DNA of 64,000 nucleotides, from assembly GCA_019828545.1 (NCBI GenBank), contig JACVRA010000191.1, positions 1-64,000 on the forward strand, given 5' to 3'. This stretch comes from Paracamarosporium sp. OC-R06-R3 (Eukaryota > Ascomycota > Dothideomycetes > Pleosporales > Didymosphaeriaceae). The position numbers were made by a program, and so were the translations under genes. This document shows positions 54,839 through 64,000 of the stretch, one piece after another. Within the stretch, counting starts at the first letter, position 1; every line of letters starts with the position of its first letter. Below the pieces are notes generated by a model. It ran no database searches. It was not told the origin of the DNA and saw nothing but the letters and a program-made list of their open reading frames with translations.

Positions 54839-57133
54839 CTATGCCCGCTCGGCGACCCGCTCCGCGTCTGCGTCCGCGTCCGCACCCGGTGGAGACGACG
54901 CTGAAGAGCCAGAGGTGACACCTTCGTGCGTATCCTGTGGTGGCAAAAACGGAGGCATCGCCAGCTGCTCGCCGGACAGCGCCACATCCTGGCTCTGTGG
55001 CGACGGCGGAGACGGCGACGGGGAAAATATTGGAAACGCGTTCCTTCTCGAGTTCCTGCGCGCCATGGACGCCATCGGGATCGCCGGGGAGTAGCCGCGG
55101 CTGCGGCTGCGGCTGCGGCTGCGGCGGCGACGGCGCGAGGAGTCCTGCCGCGGCTGCGTGTCGGCCGCGACGTGCACGATGTCGCTGAGTGCGTTGACGA
55201 ACTTGAGCAGCGGCTGCGCGTCGACGGGCTGCGCGAACCACGTGATGCGCGCCCAGGCTTGCAGCGCGGCGAGCATGAGGTCCTTGAGCGCGACGCGGGT
55301 GCGCGGCAGAGCGGGGGAAAGCGCGGCCGAGGGGAAGACGGCGTGGAAGTCGAGGCGCCAGGTCGTTTGCTCGCCGCTGGCTGCGACGCATTCGACTTGG
55401 TTTGAGGGCATGTTGACGTGGATGGTGGAGTGCTCGGCGGCGGCGTCGGACGCCGCCAGCTCGTCGATGAAGGACCGAAACTCGTGGCTCGTAAGGTACA
55501 GGAGGCCAATGGCTTGGCGGACAACCTTGCTCCCTTGCGATATTGTGTTGATGTGGCTGTCTAGTTGATATAGGATTTCCGTGTCGCGCCGGCTGTGCTT
55601 GTTGGACGCCCGCACGTCTTCCGCAGCCTGTAACTGTTGTTCCAACGCCGCCTGGTTGTCCAGGTGCCAGTGTGGCAGCGTCTGCCTCACCGCATGCAGT
55701 ATCTCGCGCTGTTTGAGGCGCGCCAGGGTGAGGATGTCGAACACGCGCTTGCTGCGATCAAAGTTGAACAGGAAATGCCGCGGTGTGACTGGCACCGACA
55801 AGGCAGCCAGGGCCATGGATTGCAAGTCGACACGGCGGATATAGGCGTCATTGAACGCTATCGACGGAAGCTCGCCAATATCGTATGAGAGCAGCATGAC
55901 TGCGATCCAGGGTCCGGTCGTGTTCTGAACCCGCTCCCGCATGTCGACCTGCAACCCATCATTCCGCTGATTTAGTTGCCTCATCAGTCTGTCATGCCTC
56001 TGCTTGCTCGGCACATTGTCCAGGATGCTCGTGATGACCTGGATGTCTTCCGTATTGTTGATCTCCAGCTTCTCGATGGTGTGGACAACCTCCATGTCGC
56101 AGCCCATGGCGTTTGCCCAGATGGTCCACTTCGCCGTGGGGAGAATGTCCTCCATTTGCTCTAGGTAGTAAAAGTCGAGCCCGGCGTAGGAACTCCTCTT
56201 CGATTCCCACCGTCTTTGGGTAGCTTCCTGGGCGTCTTCACCCGCTTGTGCAGCGCCGGCTTCCTCGTCCCCAGGCTCGGAATTTGTCGATGCACTGCTA
56301 CTGCGACTGCTTCCCGACCCTTCAGACCCGCCACTTATCGACCTCCTTCGCCTGCTCCTTGCTCGTGATCTGCTGCGGAAGCGGGCCCGAACCATGCTAA
56401 GATCAAGCACCTTGCTCCCAAGCGGCAGACACCCTGCAGCAAGCCAGAAGAGATATTCCAAGCTTATTGCATCCGGTGTCAGACTTCCTCTCAGACGTCG
56501 ATTGTACGGCGCCAGATAGAGGCTGTCTGGATGCCCGCTCTCGTCATGGGTCCGAGATCTCAGCGGCCCAATGCTGCCGTGCAGCACGCCAAACTCATAA
56601 TCGTCAATATCTCTATCATAGTCCAGTCGAGTGTTGCTCTTTTCCACAATCACCTGCCCTTTGTCCTCACGATTGCTGTAGCGTCCAAGCAGCCCCAGAA
56701 CCAGGACCCAGAGTTTGTGTGCCGGGAGCCACGTCTGTCGGTCTTCGACGACCAAATCGCCGCTTCGATCCTTGGATCCTGGCAGAGAAAAGGCACGCAA
56801 GGTCGAGCAGAACCCGATCCATCCTGTTTTACTGGGAGGGTCTTTGAGGCAGTCGTCTTTCCTCTGCCCATTGAATTCTCTGGGAAGTTGCGGAATGTCT
56901 GTCAATCTAGGCACGCGTGCGCGTCGGAGTATTCTCGTATTATGCCAAATGCGTATTCCAGAGGACACGAAGAGGTGCAGAGGGTCGTCGATAGCCTGGT
57001 GGGCAATGTGTCGCTCCGAGCGAAGGGTGACCAACAGCAAGAATGGCGCAATGATGCCAAAGAGCGCGACGAGAGCGAGAACTGCAGCCAGCCATGTGCC
57101 GACTGCGGATGCAATGTCCACACCTTGTGCCAT
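54839..57133 (-). CDS. Membrane-anchored fungal hypothetical protein, 764 aa
   Basis: I do not recognise a named family. The single-exon frame starts at ATG 57133 and runs without stops for 764 codons. A strong transmembrane helix lies near residues 13-37 (WLAAVLALVALFGIIAPFLLLVTL) after only a few residues, so the rest is probably cytosolic. The next 250 residues are globular with Trp-rich motifs (KTGWIGFCSTLRAF, LPAHKLWVLVLGLLGRYS, LEYLFWLAAGCLPLGSKVL). An Arg/Ser tract at about 253-275 (RSRSRARSRRRRS) separates this from a second globular part (WTIWANAMGCDMEVVHTIEK; GPWIAVMLLSYDIGELP; LTSHEFRSFIDELAAS). A second RS tract (SRRRRRSRSRSRSRG) and a disordered Pro/Ser tail end the protein. The 5' half on the opposite strand has long shadow frames because the sequence is GC-rich. 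Confidence 0.8.
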   Translation of the reverse strand: MAQGVDIASAVGTWLAAVLALVALFGIIAPFLLLVTLRSERHIAHQAIDDPLHLFVSSGIRIWHNTRILRRARVPRLTDIPQLPREFNGQRKDDCLKDPPSKTGWIGFCSTLRAFSLPGSKDRSGDLVVEDRQTWLPAHKLWVLVLGLLGRYSNREDKGQVIVEKSNTRLDYDRDIDDYEFGVLHGSIGPLRSRTHDESGHPDSLYLAPYNRRLRGSLTPDAISLEYLFWLAAGCLPLGSKVLDLSMVRARFRSRSRARSRRRRSISGGSEGSGSSRSSSASTNSEPGDEEAGAAQAGEDAQEATQRRWESKRSSYAGLDFYYLEQMEDILPTAKWTIWANAMGCDMEVVHTIEKLEINNTEDIQVITSILDNVPSKQRHDRLMRQLNQRNDGLQVDMRERVQNTTGPWIAVMLLSYDIGELPSIAFNDAYIRRVDLQSMALAALSVPVTPRHFLFNFDRSKRVFDILTLARLKQREILHAVRQTLPHWHLDNQAALEQQLQAAEDVRASNKHSRRDTEILYQLDSHINTISQGSKVVRQAIGLLYLTSHEFRSFIDELAASDAAAEHSTIHVNMPSNQVECVAASGEQTTWRLDFHAVFPSAALSPALPRTRVALKDLMLAALQAWARITWFAQPVDAQPLLKFVNALSDIVHVAADTQPRQDSSRRRRRSRSRSRSRGYSPAIPMASMARRNSRRNAFPIFSPSPSPPSPQSQDVALSGEQLAMPPFLPPQDTHEGVTSGSSASSPPGADADADAERVAERA

Positions 57134-57480
57134 CGTAGTGATTCTTAGATGTAGAGGGAAACGCTGTTTTTGCGTGGGCGCGCCGTACGGCTGAACTCAG
57201 CCATGATGTGCGATTTTGGGGGGCTGGAAACAGCCGCGACGCATCGCTTCTCCCAGTAGATTGATTCGATGGTGAGGTCTCTGTGCTCGCTTCGTGGGAT
57301 GCAGGGGTTTTCGTCATACAGGGGTGGGTGTTAATACCTTATTATGGTATTTCATCACATTTCAAGCTAACCTCATTGTGCCCTCGCAGCCAACGTTTCT
57401 GAAGTTCATCCATGCCCTCCTGCCCACCACGACGACTACAATGTCCTTCACAAGCGCAGCCACTATTCACATGTATTTCA
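57134..57480. other. Intergenic spacer before the NLR relic
   Basis: This contains the promoter side of the membrane-protein gene. No independent gene is supported. Confidence 0.4.
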
Positions 57481-58623
57481 AAGCCCCCTCATCAAGCTCT
57501 GCACAGTCCCGGGGGCATCATTGTCAAAGACGTACTTTCTCTCATAACGCTTTGGGTATATATATTACACAGGATATTCGTCGATGGGAGAAAATCCGCG
57601 AATGGACGAAGCTTATCATGTTCCCCGGGACGCCGCATTGAGGGAGCGCATACGCGGGCCAGGGCCAGATTGCGTCGAATCTAGCCCGTCTCGCCCTCCA
57701 AGACTCGAACAAGATGCTTAAAGCGTCAGAGGTCAACGGTAAAGTGCTCGACAAGATCCACGAGGAATTCAAGAAGATCTTGTTCAAGGGCGGGATCAAG
57801 ATCCATTCGTTTCAGAAGGCACGAGGCATATCGGGCAAGAAAGGGCTGGATTGAAAAGGCATGTCATTCACGAAAGCTGTGAAATGCATGTCCTGATGGA
57901 GCTAATGAGTGTAGGTTGGAGAAGGAATTGACAGAGGCAGTCCGACACGAGTAGGTAGCAGATCTATCGCCTTCTGTTTGCAGTACGTTGACACCAATGC
58001 CGCGGCAGAGCGTGTAGCCACGCCCACCTATTCCATTCCGTTCCGTAAGAATCGATACTTTGCCGGAAGGAAGGTTGAGCCGGACGTCCCAGAGCAGAAA
58101 GAAGCTGATGACCAGCCAGGAGTGTCAGAAAACGGCCGTCGTCGGACTGACTGGGCGGAACGGGGAGATAAGGACGTAAACGTGCTGGTGAGGCGGTACT
58201 TGAGTTCAGCACGAGCGGGAAAGGTGGCTGCTGGTGCTTGATAACGCCAACGCGGATATTTTATTTAGTACCGCAGGCTCAAGCGGCATCATCGACTACC
58301 GCCCTAAGAGCGAGGCGCGGGTGGCGATATACACCACTCGCATCCTGGACGTGGCCGTGTCGCCGACACGCAGTAACGTGCTAGAGCTGCTAGACGAGTT
58401 AACGTACCTACTTCAGACCACGGCGCAGGACCCCGTCAGCCCCATTCATGCGCAGCTCGTTCCGCAACGCCACGCGATACAACAGCTCCAAGACAAGACA
58501 AGACAGCCAATCTCATACCTCGGTTCCCCTATTCTGAGAACATCCCTTTCTCCATCTATCTACTTGTCGGATTTGGGAGTGTCTGAAGCGTCGAGCCACA
58601 TAGAGTGTCTCGCCACGCAGTGA
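57481..58623 (+). pseudogene. Decayed NLR/STAND gene: alpha/beta-hydrolase plus NB-ARC remnants
   Basis: Fragments of one fungal NLR-like gene appear in order but in different frames. At 57502, HSPGGIIVKDVLSL matches the nucleophile elbow of the lipase-like effector domain. At about 57618-57641, IMFPGTPH is followed by TGA, then the same frame continues GSAYAGQGQIASNLARLAL, EVNGKVLDKIHEEFKKI and GIKIHSFQKARGISGKKGL to 57854. At about 57982-58080, YVDTNAAA and IPFRKNRYFAGRK match the link into the nucleotide-binding domain. At about 58220 a one-base shift separates RRYLSSARAGK from WLLVLDNANAD (Walker B region), then GSSGIIDYRPKSEARVAIYTTR and VAVSPTRSNVLELL. The Walker A (GxGGxGKT) segment is missing, and no TPR or ankyrin repeats follow. 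It is clearly non-functional. Confidence 0.75.
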
Positions 58624-59596
58624 CGGACATTACTTCTCTCGCTCACGGCGAAGAGGCATCGCGTTGTCACTTGTTTCGCTGGGTAGGATAGGATGGGATA
58701 GGATAGGATAGGGCGGATAACATGTCCTGTCATGTTGTGTCATGCACGCACGGCACGCAGCACCTTACGACCAGTCATCAATCAGGGCACGAACAACAGC
58801 ACACGCACGCACGCAAATCAATCCAATGCAATACAATCCAACACAATGCTGTTCAATGCATGCATGCAATTACTTCCTTCCGCACCCTCTCCTTTTCCAC
58901 ACTCTCTCATCTCCTCTCATCTCATCTACCTATCATACACTCCCCCTCTCCCCTCCCTCCCTCCCTCCCTCCCTCCCACACTCCTTTCACTCCCCTCTAC
59001 TTTTCTCCCCTCCCACACACACACACACCCAAACCACGCAAAAAATCCATTGCAAAACAATCAATTCATAACCCATCATCCTCATCCCCACCCATCACAA
59101 AACCAAAACCCATGCAACCCAAATAAAAAAACCCACCCAATCCAAAACCCCACCAAAAAAACGCCATAAAATGCAGCACAATGCAACACATCCCACACAC
59201 ACCAACCCGAGCCAACCGGGAAAACATGCTGGAGAAATGCAAATAGGATAGGATAAAGCGCAGAAAGACTGTGTATGTCTGTCTGTCTGTCTTTTTGCGG
59301 TGAAGAAGAAGAGAAAAGAGAAGAGAAGAGAAGAGAAGGGTATATAGGTGTTACGAGCGAAGAAGCAGAGATGAGGTGGGGGAGGTAGGGGGGCGCAAGG
59401 TAAGGTGAGGTAAGGTAAGCAATGGTATGTGTACACGACGGACGGACGGACGGACGCTTGATGGATTAGGTAGGGATGCCAGCTGGGTGATCCGGATCGA
59501 TCAGGGAGAGAGAAGCACGCATGCGGGCGGGCGGGCGGGCAGGCGAAGTGCTTGATAAGAATGGGCGCAGACCAGACAAGAGACGACAGCGCGTCA
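58624..59596. repeat. Microsatellite-rich spacer
   Basis: This contains (GGATA)n-like words at 58686-58715, CCCTCCCTCCCTCC near 58950-58978, a (CA)n run near 59015-59030, (TGTC)n near 59277-59290, AGAGAAGAGAAG near 59310-59336, (GGAC)n near 59439-59455 and (GGGC)n near 59525-59540. The + strand from about 58880 to 59160 is C/A/T-rich with almost no G. Overlapping frames here are artefacts of this composition. It is the 3' flank of APC3. Confidence 0.75.
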
Positions 59597-62180
59597 TCAC
59601 ATACCCTCGTCCTCGCTGCTCCACCCACCCACATCGTCCTCGTCCCACGTCTCCATTTCCTCCTTGACATACGGCTGCGCCACAGGGTCCAGCGCCGTGC
59701 ATATCGTAAAGTACTTGACGGCCTCCGGTTTGTTTCTCAGCCTCTTGTAGGCCTTGCCGATGGACAGGTGGATGTTCGCGTCTCCGGGCCGGGCGTCCTT
59801 GACAATGAGGTAGTCGTGGAGCGCTTCTTCCACGGAGCCAAGCTTGAAGAGGATATGCGCTTTCTTGACACGGGCTTGTAGTGCGTTTGGATTGAGGCGG
59901 AGCGCGGTTTCGTACTGCATGAGGGCAGCCTCGGTCTTTTTCATGCGATCGAGAACCTGGGATATGTTAGCTATAATACAATAAAACCAAGATACAAAAC
60001 TCACCGAACCGATCTTCATCGCAAGAAGATCGTTGTTCGGATTGATCGAAAAGGCTGCCCTGTAATGCTTCTCGGCCACGTCGAACTTGTGCTGCATCTC
60101 GTACACCCTCCCCAACCCATACCAACCATTGTAATGCCTGCTGTTTGCGTTAATCGCGCATCTGTACGCATAGCTGGCTTTATCGAACTCTTCATTAGAG
60201 ATGTGCTCATGTCCCTGCAGCGTGAACGCATATGCAAACTTCGGATCGAGCTGAGTGGCCCGAGTGAAGCATTTGATTGCCTGGTCATGCTCACGTTGCA
60301 GCGAGAACGCATTCCCGAGAGCAACCCACGTCTGCGGCGCTAATCGGTCCTGCTCGTTTAGAGTGTGGGCAAGGTAAGCTAGATCGGTCTCCTTGTTTTG
60401 TTGCCATAGCACCGTTGAGAAGATATCCATGTCCTCGATGTAAGAAGGTGCACGGTCTCGTACGCGGAGAAACACCTTCTCGGCTTCTGCCCACATTGAC
60501 CGCTCGGAATAAGCCTTGCCGATTTGTGCAAGTACCCACGGTGTCTCACGTTGGTGCGTCGATATAGAGTTGAACGCGTCTATGGCTTTTGCGCACTCAA
60601 AGCGGCTTAGGTATCTGTAACCTGATCCTATCCTCAGGAGAAGATCCAGGAGCCAATTCAGAGCCTCTTGCTCTCGAGATGCATCGGACGGAATAGCCAT
60701 TTTCGGTGGCGGGGCCGTCGAAACCATGCTGGATGGCCTTGAATCAGGCTTTGTGACTTCTGCCACATCTACCATCATTTTCCGGTTCCCACTAACAACT
60801 CGGCCAACGTTTCCGACAGAGCTCGTCTTGCCTTTGGTACCGGTTGCCCTTACTTTCCGAAGCTCTCTGCGATCCTTCATCTCTGGATCTCTGCTCGTTG
60901 CAGTCGCATTCCTGCTGCTCAACGAGCGAATTCCACTGAGCATATTCTGAGCACCACTCTGGACGCTTTGTAGCCTAGTACTTCGCCGAGGCGGGGCTGC
61001 TGATGGATCTGCTGCTGATGGTGCATTAGTTGGGGCAGGGTGATGCGTAGAGTGTCCTGACACGGTCCGCTTGTGCCCATTTTGCCACTGGGGTTGTGGT
61101 ATTTCCGTTCTCTCATTCGTCTCAGATGCTGGTTTTAACCGGCTCCTAGTAGTTATCGGTCGCATCCGCGGCGGGTCCTCTTGAGCGTTGAGGTTCTGCA
61201 TCCTGGTTTTCCGGGTTGGTGCGCGTGGTGGTACATCTAGTGCCTGCCGTTCATTCATAAACTCATTCATAACGGGCCCGCCACCGTCACCCATCATGAC
61301 ATCTTCGTCATGAATGCCGTGGCCGTTGAAAGTAGGCGTTTCTGCGTCGTGGAACGCCGAGGCAGTGGGTGGCATGCTTCCGTTGAGCTTAGACAGCAGA
61401 CTTGAACCTCCCAAGTTCAGGCCATTAGCCTCGCCGTTTGGTCGCACCGAGGTATTGAAAGGGTCGATATCCGGGGTGGAAACGAAAGGGTTCTTTGCGT
61501 CAAAGCTATCGTGCGATCCTAACGATACGGGGCCATGCCCGTTCATGGCAGAGTGAGAGATCGAAGCCAGCATGTCTGGAGTGATCTTGAAAATGTTCTG
61601 AGGCCGCACAACAGCGCCAATGTCACACAGGCCGGTAAATGCGTCCCACATGAAGGGATTCAGCTTCAGCGATTCCACGTAGTATTCTATAGCTTTCTTT
61701 GTGTCGCCGTGCGCGCCGTACAGTTTTCCCAGCAAGCAGTAGCAGGCGGCCGCGTCTGGTACATGCCGTCTCGAAGTGTCCGAGTGCTTGTCTGCAAGAC
61801 ATGTCAGTATCAACCCCGCCTAAGCGCCGTGCCAATGTGTGCTTACTCCAGTGGTTTCGACCTGCCCATAGTCCGCGCGACTTCTCCAAAGCTTGAGCTC
61901 CAGCATCGAAGCGCTCGAGCCCCAAGCATGCCTGCGCAAACACGTAAGCGCAACCCAGGTGCTGTGGCTGGTGTCCCTTTGGTTTAGCATAATCGAAAGC
62001 GGTTTTGTATCGACCCAGACGGAGGTTGCAGAGAGCCAGCAGGTGTGTAGCGTCTCCATTGCGCGGTTCTTGGCCATGGAGGCGGCTGGCGAAGAACAGC
62101 GCGTTCTCGTAAAACCCATTGTCGAGGTGGTAGTGGACGAGATGCCTCAGCTGGGCATTTACGCCCGCGGGCGGCGACAT
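59597..62180 (-). CDS. CDC27: Anaphase-promoting complex subunit 3 (Cdc27/BimA)
   Basis: This TPR scaffold subunit of the APC/C ubiquitin ligase binds the Ile-Arg tail of co-activators and drives mitotic exit. Exons 61847-62180, 60005-61791 and 59597-59956 sum to 826 aa. The N-terminal TPR block includes LRHLVHYHLDNGFYENALF and ALCNLRLGRYKTAFDYA. The first splice creates RNHWNKHSDTSRRH before VPDAAACYCLLGKLYGAHGD, as in other Cdc27 proteins. A disordered Ser/Thr/Pro-rich insert spans about residues 230-430 and carries candidate CDK sites. The C-terminal superhelix of TPRs follows (PWVLAQIGKAYSE, PQTWVALGNAFSLQREHDQA, HYNGWYGLGRVYEMQHKFD). The acidic tail ends DEDDVGGWSSEDEGM. The second intron (48 nt) is in frame and could be misread as coding. 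Confidence 0.97.
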
Positions 62181-62656
62181 GGCTCTGTTCTCGTCGCGGT
62201 CCTCGGCGCGTCGGGTCGCGTTGGTTAACGTTGGTTGCTGCGTATAAACAAACTACGGAGGCGGCGTCTTCATGTTATGTAGGCAACGGGACCACGGTAT
62301 TCAGAGGTAGGTGAAGGGTCGTAGTCGCGGTGGTTAGCGTTGCTAGGTGAACGCTTCCGGCGAGGTAAACTGGCAGCTGGCTGGCGCAGGGCACAGGTAC
62401 AGGCAGCTTAGCACATGATAGCGCGTGCGGTTACCTGCGCTCGAGTGCGTTAGTAAGGGTTTCGGCGGAAGATGCGTGGAGGGAGTGTGTAGCTCGGTGG
62501 GCAGAGCTCGAGCGTGCCTGTTGTTGTGAACTTGAGGTGGCAGGGACCACCCGCCATTCGCTTGCCGCCGGAGCCAACCACATCGAGCAGACCAGTCCAC
62601 TGACGTCCGCCGTTTGCATTTCCAATGTGCGCCTGACCGAACATCCACAATTCGCC
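62181..62656. promoter_or_regulatory. Divergent promoter region CDC27 / SND2
   Basis: These 476 nt separate two divergent housekeeping start codons. The frames inside are shadows. No TATA box is clear. Confidence 0.45.
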
Positions 62657-63225
62657 ATGGCGCAGGTGAGGCACCCCTTCTTTTACGTCCAGGCCAAAGT
62701 ACTGAAGCATTGCAGAAAGCAGTCAAGACGCTGGCCGCAGCCAACACGCGCCGCCTGAACCAGACCCTCGTCGTAACCCTCATCACCCACCTCTTGTTCT
62801 GGCTCTTCCGCGCCCTGCTCTTCCGCTCCAGCTTCACCCGCAAGTCTCTCGTTCTCTACCTGCTGTTCGCCTCCCCTCAGCTCTTCATCAACTTCGTCTT
62901 CGAGCGCCAGTCACGTCCCGTCAATGCTGCCGATGGCTCCATCAAGCGTGCGGGGGAGGATCTGGAGGCCAAAGGTCTAACCGAGTACATGTGGGACGTC
63001 ACCTACTGGACATATGGTGTCCTCTTGCTGGTCACCTTCCTCGGCGATTCGGCTTGGATCTTCTGGGGCATCATCCCATTATACAGTGTCTATCTGGCGT
63101 GGACGACGTATACTGGGATGAGAGGTGGTTATCAGGATGCTGCAGGCGTGCCGCAGCCGGGGGCACCGAGCAAGAGGCAGGCCAAGCTGGAAAAGAGGGG
63201 TGGTCAGAAGGTGCAATACCGGTGA
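62657..63225 (+). CDS. SND2: SRP-independent targeting protein 2 / TMEM208 homologue
   Basis: This is an ER membrane protein of the SND route, which inserts membrane proteins with central or C-terminal signals. Exon 1 is 62657-62665 (only MAQ) and exon 2 is 62716-63225, joined across a 50-nt intron to give 172 aa, the usual size. The product starts MAQKAVKTLAAANTRRLNQ. Four hydrophobic segments follow in the TMEM208 pattern: TLVVTLITHLLFWLFRALLF, SLVLYLLFASPQLFINFVFE, WTYGVLLLVTFLGDSAWIFW and IIPLYSVYLAWTTY. The end is basic and cytosolic (SKRQAKLEKRGGQKVQYR). The tiny first exon explains why an unspliced frame does not start correctly. It is divergent from CDC27. Confidence 0.93.
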
Positions 63226-63497
63226 TGATGAAAGTGACAGGATTGGATGAATGACTGGTTCAACAACAGCTGCGGCTTCGCTAGGATTCGGCACGTTTGT
63301 GGTACAAACACCCTCGTGCGCAATATGCAAAACCGACGACATCGGAGCGGGCCTGCGACCAAGAACCAAAGAAGATGCACACAAAAAGGGGTATAGATAC
63401 AGGCTCCTATCCGAGCGTCTACCCCATGCCCAATGTACCCGCTGCTATGCTACAAGTCCATATACACAGTGATACAATATATCGTACAATCGCTCGC

Positions 63498-64000
63498 TTA
63501 TGCTTCCACCTTGGTTGGGATCTTGACCTGTCCCTTCTTCCTGTCTTGGTGGGGTAGACCATACCTCCAGCCAACGCCCTTTGAGTCTCTTCCATTCCTG
63601 CCCGCGTCCTCCACGCTGACATCCTGGAACACGAAGTCCCATCTCCGCTGTGGAACGGTCTTCTTAGTCTCCAACTCTTGCTTCCTTCTGGCTTCTTCCG
63701 CCCTCTTCTTCTTCTCCATGGTCTCTACATAGCGCTTCTCTGCGAGAGCTCTGCGCTCTTCGTTGGAATACCCGGCCACCTCATCGCGTACTACTTTCAC
63801 AAGCTCCGGATGGGGAATGCGTTCGTCGGCAGGAAGGAGGTTGTTGTCGAAAGCTTTTCCGGCATCCTCACGTGTAAATTGCCGCGATTCAGCGACAGGA
63901 ACAAAAAGTTGCTGGCGGGTTGCGGGATGGACAATCAGGTCATTGATTGGCTCGTGCACGACAGGACGCTTGCCAGAGTTCTTTGGAAGTGACGTATCGA
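63498..64000 (-). CDS. Basic conserved protein, 3' part only (possibly mitochondrial)
   Basis: The gene runs off the right edge, so only the C-terminal 166 residues are visible. The frame ends with TAA at 63498-63500. The visible part begins DTSLPKNSGKRPVVHEPIND and continues LIVHPATRQQLFVPVAESRQF, a region of charged helix (YSNEERRALAEKRYVETMEKK, RKQELETKKTV) and a conserved-looking end (RRWDFVFQDVSVEDAG, GVGWRYGLPHQDRKKGQVKI). The size, basic character and Arg-rich ends would fit a mitochondrial ribosomal or assembly protein. I cannot name a family, and this is a guess. It is convergent with SND2, 272 nt away. No intron is needed in the visible part. Confidence 0.7.
   Translation of the reverse strand, partial: DTSLPKNSGKRPVVHEPINDLIVHPATRQQLFVPVAESRQFTREDAGKAFDNNLLPADERIPHPELVKVVRDEVAGYSNEERRALAEKRYVETMEKKKRAEEARRKQELETKKTVPQRRWDFVFQDVSVEDAGRNGRDSKGVGWRYGLPHQDRKKGQVKIPTKVEA

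Noticed and set aside
54823..55524. Long Arg/Ser-rich minus-strand frame overlapping the 764-aa protein
   Set aside because: It is a GC-rich shadow in another phase of the real gene; it has no start context and no domain.
58686..58715. GGATA repeats as telomere-like sequence
   Set aside because: The unit is GGATA/GGGATA and not the fungal TTAGGG repeat, and only a few copies occur inside single-copy DNA.
58722..59169. Several overlapping 110-145-codon frames
   Set aside because: They arise because the + strand here is C/A/T-rich with few stop codons; their content is microsatellite translation.

Overview
The window is nuclear DNA of a filamentous ascomycete (Pezizomycotina). Genes are compact, with short GT-AG introns mostly of 45-70 nt. 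They include CDC37, RTT103, clathrin light chain, histone H4 split by two introns, APC3/CDC27 and SND2/TMEM208. Fungal-only families such as a DUF8035-like charged protein and Zn2Cys6 regulators are also present. A dothideomycete is my guess from the gene mix, not something the sequence proves. Gene models were spliced by hand, and exon sums were checked for frame in every multi-exon gene except the second Zn2Cys6 regulator, whose central exons are unresolved.

Layout. 0-5 kb: CDC37 (+), RTT103 (-) and clathrin light chain (+), tightly packed. 5-8 kb: a gene-free, AT-rich stretch. 8-12.2 kb: histone H4 and a repeat-rich charged protein. 12.2-14.8 kb: low-complexity spacer. 14.8-23 kb: a DOMON/cytochrome b561 protein, an orphan ORF, an APC-type amine/amino-acid permease and an MCT-like MFS carrier. 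22.8-23.8 kb: an ORF interrupted by an in-frame stop. 24.7-27.4 kb: a cyclophilin with an N-myristoylation motif and an unknown protein with a glycine/alanine-rich tail.

28-36.3 kb looks like the remains of an aromatic secondary-metabolite locus. It holds a 3-hydroxyacyl-CoA dehydrogenase fused to a YWTD propeller, a truncated Ayg1-like hydrolase, an intact DHA2 drug/metabolite exporter, a nonsense-interrupted EthD-domain gene and an intact AflR-like regulator. There is no polyketide synthase. 37.7-40.9 kb: a rhamnogalacturonan acetylesterase and an XPA-C-like nuclear protein whose reading frame appears cut short by a TAG.

42.2-46.8 kb carries the most unusual gene: about 1423 aa combining an N-terminal HeLo-like helical region, a degenerate protein-kinase domain and a trypsin-fold serine protease with a visible His-Asp-Ser set. 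This is an architecture expected of a fungal self/non-self or cell-death protein. 47.7-54.1 kb: a secreted SMP-30-type lactonase, a FAD monooxygenase and a divergently transcribed Zn2Cys6 regulator. 54.8-57.1 kb: a membrane-anchored fungal protein. 57.4-58.6 kb: a decayed NLR/STAND gene (alpha/beta-hydrolase plus NB-ARC). 58.6-59.6 kb: microsatellites. 59.6-64 kb: APC3/CDC27, SND2 and the 3' part of an unidentified basic protein.

The window mixes housekeeping genes with two accessory zones (28-36 kb and 42-58 kb), where fusions, nonsense codons and truncated paralogues concentrate.
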